This document shows positions 5,106-8,450 of a DNA stretch of 8,450 bases, piece by piece (the stretch's first letter is position 1; each line of letters begins with the position of its first letter). The notes below the pieces were generated by a model. The model worked only from the letters and a program-made list of their open reading frames with translations. It did no database searches and had not been told where the DNA came from. The stretch is from the NCBI GenBank assembly GCA_031274335.1, contig JAISQG010000230.1, positions 1-8,450 on the forward strand. Direction: 5' to 3'. A program made the translations under genes and the position numbers. The stretch is from Gracilibacteraceae bacterium (lineage in GTDB: Bacteria; Bacillota; Desulfitobacteriia; Desulfitobacteriales; Syntrophobotulaceae).

Positions 5106-6563
5106 TTGAACCGTCGTAAATTATTCGCTTTCTTCTTTTGTTTCATGTTTCTGCTTGCCATGCCGGCTGTGCTGGCCGGCGCGGAGGAAGAAGGGGCGCA
5201 CAGCGCGCTGGGGTTGGAGCTGCCGGCCTGGAGCGTGATTCCGTTTGTGGGTATGCTTCTTTCCATCGCCGTTTTTCCGCTGGTGCGGCCTCACTGGTGG
5301 GAGGATCATCTGCTGCAAGTCGCTCTTTTCTGGGCTGTTATTTTTCTCGTCCCTTTCGCTTTTGCCTTCGGTATCGGCGAGGCGGTTTATGAACTCCTGG
5401 AAATCGTGCTTTTGGACTATTTGCCGTTTATTGTTTTGCTCTGGGGCCTGTTCGCCGTGGCCGGCGGCATCGCGCTGAAGGGCAGCCTGGCCGGGACGCC
5501 GCAGGTAAACATCATCCTGCTCTTGATCGGCACGCTGCTCGCCAGCTGGGTCGGAACGACCGGCGCGAGCATGCTGCTCATTCGCCCTGTTATCCGCGCC
5601 AACAAATGGCGGCAGAAAAAAGCGCATATCGTGGTGTTTTTCATTTTTCTTGTCTCCAATATCGGCGGCTGTCTGACGCCTGTCGGCGACCCGCCGCTCT
5701 TCCTCGGTTTTTTGCGCAATGTGCCCTTTTTCTGGACGATGAAGCTTTTGCCGCTGCTGGCCCTGAACGCCGTGATTCTGCTCGCCGTTTTTTTTATCAT
5801 GGACACGATTCTGTATAAAGGTGAACTGGCCGCCGGCAGACAGCCCGACACCGGCGGGGTGAAAGAGCCTTTGAGCGTCAGCGGATTGCACAATTTGGTT
5901 TTTATCGGCTTGATCGTCGGGGCCGTCATCCTGAGCGGCACGGTGACGGGCCTGCCTTTTTTTGCCGACCAAACGACGGGCGAATTGCACGGCCTCCCTG
6001 TTTACAGCGGCATAACGCTGCCGTTTAACAGCATTTTGCAGATCCTGCTCATCCTTTTGGCCGGCTGGCTTTCCATCGTGACCACGAAGAAGGAGTACCG
6101 GGAACTGAATCATTTCACTTGGGGGCCGATCAAAGAAGTGGCTTGTCTCTTTATCGGCATTTTTATCACGATGATTCCGGCGCTGGCCATTCTTAAAGCG
6201 CGGGGCGGAGAACTGGGCCTCGCGGAGCCGGAACACTTTTTCTGGGTGACGGGCGCGCTTTCCAGCTTCCTGGACAACGCGCCGACCTACCTCGTATTTC
6301 TGACGACGGCCGGCTCGCTTGGCGCGGCGGAAGGGTTGTCCACCTCTGTCGGCGTCATCGCCGAAAATATATTGCTCGCGATTTCGGCCGGGGCGGTTTT
6401 TATGGGTGCGAACACTTACATCGGCAACGCGCCGAATTTCATGGTGCGCTCCATCGCAGAGGAAAACGACATAAAAATGCCCAGTTTTTTCGGTTACATG
6501 GGCTGGTCGCTCTGCTGCCTCATACCGCTGTTTATCATTGACACATTCGTATTTTTTCTGTGA
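5106..6563 (+). CDS. NhaD/CitMHS-type ion transporter (putative sodium:proton antiporter)
   Basis: A 485-residue inner-membrane carrier of the ion transporter superfamily that includes NhaD, ArsB and CitMHS. The first 25 residues (MNRRKLFAFFFCFMFLLAMP, then AVLAGA) look like a cleavable signal peptide; about ten or more hydrophobic helices follow. The two half-repeats carry matching re-entrant motifs: GTTGASMLLIRPV (150-162) with SNIGGCLTPVGDPPLF (184-199), and FLDNAPTYLVFL (388-399) with GANTYIGNAPNF (434-445). This paired pattern is typical of the putative citrate/sodium:proton branch. The Asp residues in GDPP and LDNAP are likely ion-binding. Substrate cannot be settled from sequence: Na+/H+ exchange is the common annotation, citrate or another carboxylate is the alternative. 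It starts with TTG behind a strong ribosome binding site and is followed 18 bp later by a small membrane protein. Confidence 0.88.
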   Translation: MNRRKLFAFFFCFMFLLAMPAVLAGAEEEGAHSALGLELPAWSVIPFVGMLLSIAVFPLVRPHWWEDHLLQVALFWAVIFLVPFAFAFGIGEAVYELLEIVLLDYLPFIVLLWGLFAVAGGIALKGSLAGTPQVNIILLLIGTLLASWVGTTGASMLLIRPVIRANKWRQKKAHIVVFFIFLVSNIGGCLTPVGDPPLFLGFLRNVPFFWTMKLLPLLALNAVILLAVFFIMDTILYKGELAAGRQPDTGGVKEPLSVSGLHNLVFIGLIVGAVILSGTVTGLPFFADQTTGELHGLPVYSGITLPFNSILQILLILLAGWLSIVTTKKEYRELNHFTWGPIKEVACLFIGIFITMIPALAILKARGGELGLAEPEHFFWVTGALSSFLDNAPTYLVFLTTAGSLGAAEGLSTSVGVIAENILLAISAGAVFMGANTYIGNAPNFMVRSIAEENDIKMPSFFGYMGWSLCCLIPLFIIDTFVFFL

Positions 6564-6572
6564 AGGGTATAG

Positions 6573-6578
6573 TATAAT
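6573..6578 (+). other. TATAAT sequence immediately before a start codon
   Basis: A perfect TATAAT ends 3 nt before the ATG at 6582. As a -10 box it would place transcription start inside the gene, near 6585. The nearest TTGACA (6538-6543) is 29 bp away, too far for a promoter. It is probably only an AT-rich spacer, with AAGGG at 6563-6567 as the ribosome binding site at a long 14-nt distance. Confidence 0.25.
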
Positions 6579-6581
6579 ATT

Positions 6582-7058
6582 ATGAGCAAAAAACGCCGCA
6601 AAAACAGCAATTACCAGAAAAACACCCAGCCCCGCGACGGCAGGCAGGCGGCGGCAGCGAAAAAAAAGGGCCTGACCTACTTTGAGATCATGCTGATAAC
6701 TCTGGTTCTGAGCTATGTCGCCGCCCTGATACTGTCGCAGATGACAGGGGTGCGGATTCATCCCTGGGTGACACTGGCCACTTACTGTGTTTCCGGCACC
6801 GTGCTTTTGTTCCGGCCGATTACCTTTGTGGAATTTTTGGCCAAACGCAACGCGGCGCTGCTGTATGATCTGCCACGCGTAGCCAAATTAAACCGGCGCA
6901 TCAGGGTGGTGGGCGTCGTCCTGATTGTGCTCGGCGTCGTTTTCCTGCGTTCGTTCGTGGTGAATATGGGCGCCGAAGGCGTTTACGGTGTCGAAGGCGA
7001 TGCTTACGGCGTCGAAAGTGATGTTTACGGCGCGGAGGAAGACGCCGCGGCGGAATGA
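6582..7058 (+). CDS. Small membrane protein of unknown function with repeat-built acidic tail
   Basis: I do not recognise this 158-residue protein. It has a very basic N-terminal stretch (1-30: KKRRKNSNYQK, then AAAAKKK), three hydrophobic segments at about 32-54, 61-80 and 107-127, and a basic loop around 87-108 (AKRNAALL to NRRIRV). The acidic C-terminus (134-158) is built from three copies of Y-G-[V/A]-E-x-D-x. The positive-inside rule puts the basic N-terminus in the cytoplasm and the acidic tail outside. It starts 18 bp after the transporter stop; AAGGG overlaps that stop, so the two are probably co-transcribed. Codon use resembles the neighbours. It ends 11 bp from the converging kinase gene. 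The start is reasonable but the 14-nt spacing is long; no other in-frame ATG lies nearby upstream. Confidence 0.75.
   Translation: MSKKRRKNSNYQKNTQPRDGRQAAAAKKKGLTYFEIMLITLVLSYVAALILSQMTGVRIHPWVTLATYCVSGTVLLFRPITFVEFLAKRNAALLYDLPRVAKLNRRIRVVGVVLIVLGVVFLRSFVVNMGAEGVYGVEGDAYGVESDVYGAEEDAAAE
6981..7043 (+). repeat. Three tandem 21-bp coding repeats in the small membrane protein
   Basis: Units at 6981-7001, 7002-7022 and 7023-7043 each begin G(T/C)TTACGG and encode a seven-residue unit with Y-G-V/A-E followed by an acidic residue two positions later (VYGVEGD, AYGVESD, VYGAEED). Units 1 and 2 differ at only a few bases; unit 3 has diverged more at its 3' end. The length is a multiple of three, so copy-number change would keep the frame. 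Confidence 0.85.
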
Positions 7059-7069
7059 AGCGACACTGA

Positions 7070-8450
7070 TCAGAGCTTCTCTTGGGGCAGATATTCGCGC
7101 AATTTGTCCATGACGTCGTTCAGATCCAACGGTTTGCCCACATGGTCGTTCATGCCGGCCTCCAGGCATTTTTCCACGTCCTCCCGAAAAACATTCGCCG
7201 TCATGGCCACGATGGGGATGGCCGCCGCCCAGGGAAAATCAAGCGCCCGGATGCGGCGCGTGGCTTCGTAACCATCCACGGACGGCATCTGGATATCCAT
7301 AAAAATCATGTGATAGCGGCTAGGATTTTCCGCGAACAACTGCACCACTTCCGCGCCGTCCACCGCGCAGTCAATGGCGAGCCCTGTCGGTTCGAGCAGG
7401 GCCAGCACTATTTCCCGGTTGATTTCCACGTCCTCGGCCAAGAGGACGCGGTATCCCGTGAAATCGCCGTCCGAATCCGACTCCGACTGCCGGGATATTT
7501 CCCCGCCGCCTTCCGCCTGTCCGACCGGCACAGTGAAAGCGAAGCGGGATCCCTGTCCCGGTGCCGATTCCAGCCAAATGCGCCCGCCCATGATTTCCAC
7601 GATGCGCTTGGATATGGCCAGGCCCAGTCCCGTGCCGCCGTATTTGCGCGCGGTGCTGCTGTCGGCCTGCTGGAAAGAATGGAACAGGCGGGCCTCTTGT
7701 TCCGGAGTGATGCCGATGCCTGTGTCGCTCACTTCCACTTGAATCACGGGCGCGCCTTCGCCTTCATCGCACCGGCGGGCACCCAGCGAAACCGTTCCCC
7801 GCTCCGGCGTGAATTTCACCGCGTTAGACAGCAGATTCATGATCACCTGGGACAGACGCTGGTCGTCAGCGACAAGATAGCGGGGGATGTTTTCGTCGAT
7901 ATGGATGGTGAAATGCTGCTGTTTTTCATCCACGCGGAAATTGATGATGCCGACGATTTTGTCTATCATCTGCTTGAAATCGAAACGCACGGGGGCCAAT
8001 TCCAGTTGATTGGCCTCTATTTTTGACATGTCCAGAATATCGTTGATCACGCCGAGCAGATGAGCGGACGCGGTGTCGATTTTGTCCAGGCAATAGTCCT
8101 TGCGTTCCGGAACGGCGACCTTCCGGGCAATGGCAGCCATGCCAATGATCGCGTTCATCGGAGTGCGCATCTCGTGGCTCATCTGGGCCAGAAACGCGCT
8201 TTTGGCGCGCGAAGCGGCTTCGGCCGCCTCGGTTTGCACTTCAAGCTCCCGCGTTCTCTCGCGCACAATCATCTCCAGGCGGATGTTTTCCTGCCGCCGC
8301 CTCCGGGAGATGATGAAAAGAAGAATGAGTACGCAGAGCGAAAGAACGAGCATCCCGGCCAGCCAGGGAATTTGAGCTTGGGCCACCTTGATCCGGTAGT
8401 CATAAACCTTGCGCGCCCAGCGGTTCGTGATGGCTTCCGCGTCGATCAGC
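7070..8450 (-). CDS. Hybrid sensor histidine kinase/response regulator (5' end outside window)
   Basis: Inner-membrane signalling protein. The frame is open through the window's right edge, giving 459 residues here (numbered from the first full codon, 8449-8447). Residues 1-28 (LIDAEAITNRW, then KVYDYR) would be the end of an extracytoplasmic sensor domain; a transmembrane helix follows at about 29-47 and a coiled coil at about 55-85. The HisKA domain has MSHEMRTPMNAIIGMA with phospho-accepting H92. The ATPase domain has the N box NLLSNAVKF (N205, N209), G1 DTGIGI (242-247), FQQAD and G2 GGTGLGLAIS. After an Asp/Ser-rich linker, a receiver domain (333-458) carries E339-D340, phospho-acceptor D385 in FMDIQMP, T417 and K439. 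No output domain follows, so phosphate may pass to a separate Hpt protein. A GTG at 8386 is an internal Val, not the likely start. Input signal and target are unknown. Confidence 0.95.
   Translation of the reverse strand, partial: LIDAEAITNRWARKVYDYRIKVAQAQIPWLAGMLVLSLCVLILLFIISRRRRQENIRLEMIVRERTRELEVQTEAAEAASRAKSAFLAQMSHEMRTPMNAIIGMAAIARKVAVPERKDYCLDKIDTASAHLLGVINDILDMSKIEANQLELAPVRFDFKQMIDKIVGIINFRVDEKQQHFTIHIDENIPRYLVADDQRLSQVIMNLLSNAVKFTPERGTVSLGARRCDEGEGAPVIQVEVSDTGIGITPEQEARLFHSFQQADSSTARKYGGTGLGLAISKRIVEIMGGRIWLESAPGQGSRFAFTVPVGQAEGGGEISRQSESDSDGDFTGYRVLLAEDVEINREIVLALLEPTGLAIDCAVDGAEVVQLFAENPSRYHMIFMDIQMPSVDGYEATRRIRALDFPWAAAIPIVAMTANVFREDVEKCLEAGMNDHVGKPLDLNDVMDKLREYLPQEKL

Noticed and set aside
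6538..6578. Promoter from TTGACA (6538-6543) and TATAAT (6573-6578)
   Set aside because: The 29-bp spacing is far outside the workable range, and the implied transcript would start inside the gene.
5121..6761. 546-codon open frame on the minus strand antisense to the transporter
   Set aside because: Its product is rich in Gln, Arg and His with no domain or membrane pattern, the usual shadow of a hydrophobic protein read backwards. The plus-strand frame has clear family motifs.
7082..8026. 314-codon plus-strand open frame antisense to the kinase
   Set aside because: Lies entirely within the kinase catalytic and receiver coding sequence, has no recognisable motif, and is explained by GC-rich codon bias.

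Overview
The window reads as an ordinary, gene-dense stretch of bacterial chromosome. It is GC-rich, with mostly Shine-Dalgarno-led genes (GGGAG, AAAGGAG, GGAGG, AAGGGAG) and frequent non-ATG starts. The dxr-rseP gene order, the iron-sulfur aldo/keto reductase, the stand-alone methionine-synthase activation protein and the NhaD/CitMHS-like carrier together suggest an anaerobic Firmicute, perhaps a GC-rich member of the Negativicutes or Clostridia. That placement is an inference from gene content, not from a marker alignment. I see no insertion sequence, phage gene, CRISPR array, tRNA or rRNA.

Left part (1-1422, minus strand): dxr (MEP isoprenoid pathway) is translationally coupled by an ATGA overlap to a gene whose first eight codons reach the window edge, most likely the site-2 protease gene rseP. 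The dxr start is probably the GTG at 1223 rather than the longer ATG frame from 1289, because a perfect TATAAT lies inside that extension. A divergent promoter region (1224-1422) separates dxr from an aldo/keto reductase that carries two C-terminal Cys-rich ferredoxin motifs (1423-2547).

Centre (2562-4934, plus strand): pyrF, metF and a MetH-activation-domain protein lie 4-22 bp apart behind a good sigma70-type promoter. The last two belong together functionally: MetF supplies 5-methyltetrahydrofolate to cobalamin-dependent methionine synthase, and the activation protein would help reductively remethylate its oxidised cobalamin. The rest of that methionine synthase must be encoded elsewhere. 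pyrF (UMP synthesis) appears simply to share the transcript.

Right part (4935-8450): a 171-bp gap precedes a TTG-started, signal-peptide-bearing ion transporter of the NhaD/CitMHS type, followed 18 bp later by a small three-helix membrane protein of unknown function whose acidic tail is built from three 21-bp repeats. Converging on it, with only 11 bp between stop codons, is a hybrid sensor histidine kinase-response regulator. Its reading frame is still open at the window end, so its sensor domain lies outside.

I found no convincing new multi-gene system. The points most worth a second look are the split-MetH context, the repeat-built tail of the small membrane protein, the heptamer repeat on the start codon of the reductase, and the start-site corrections.
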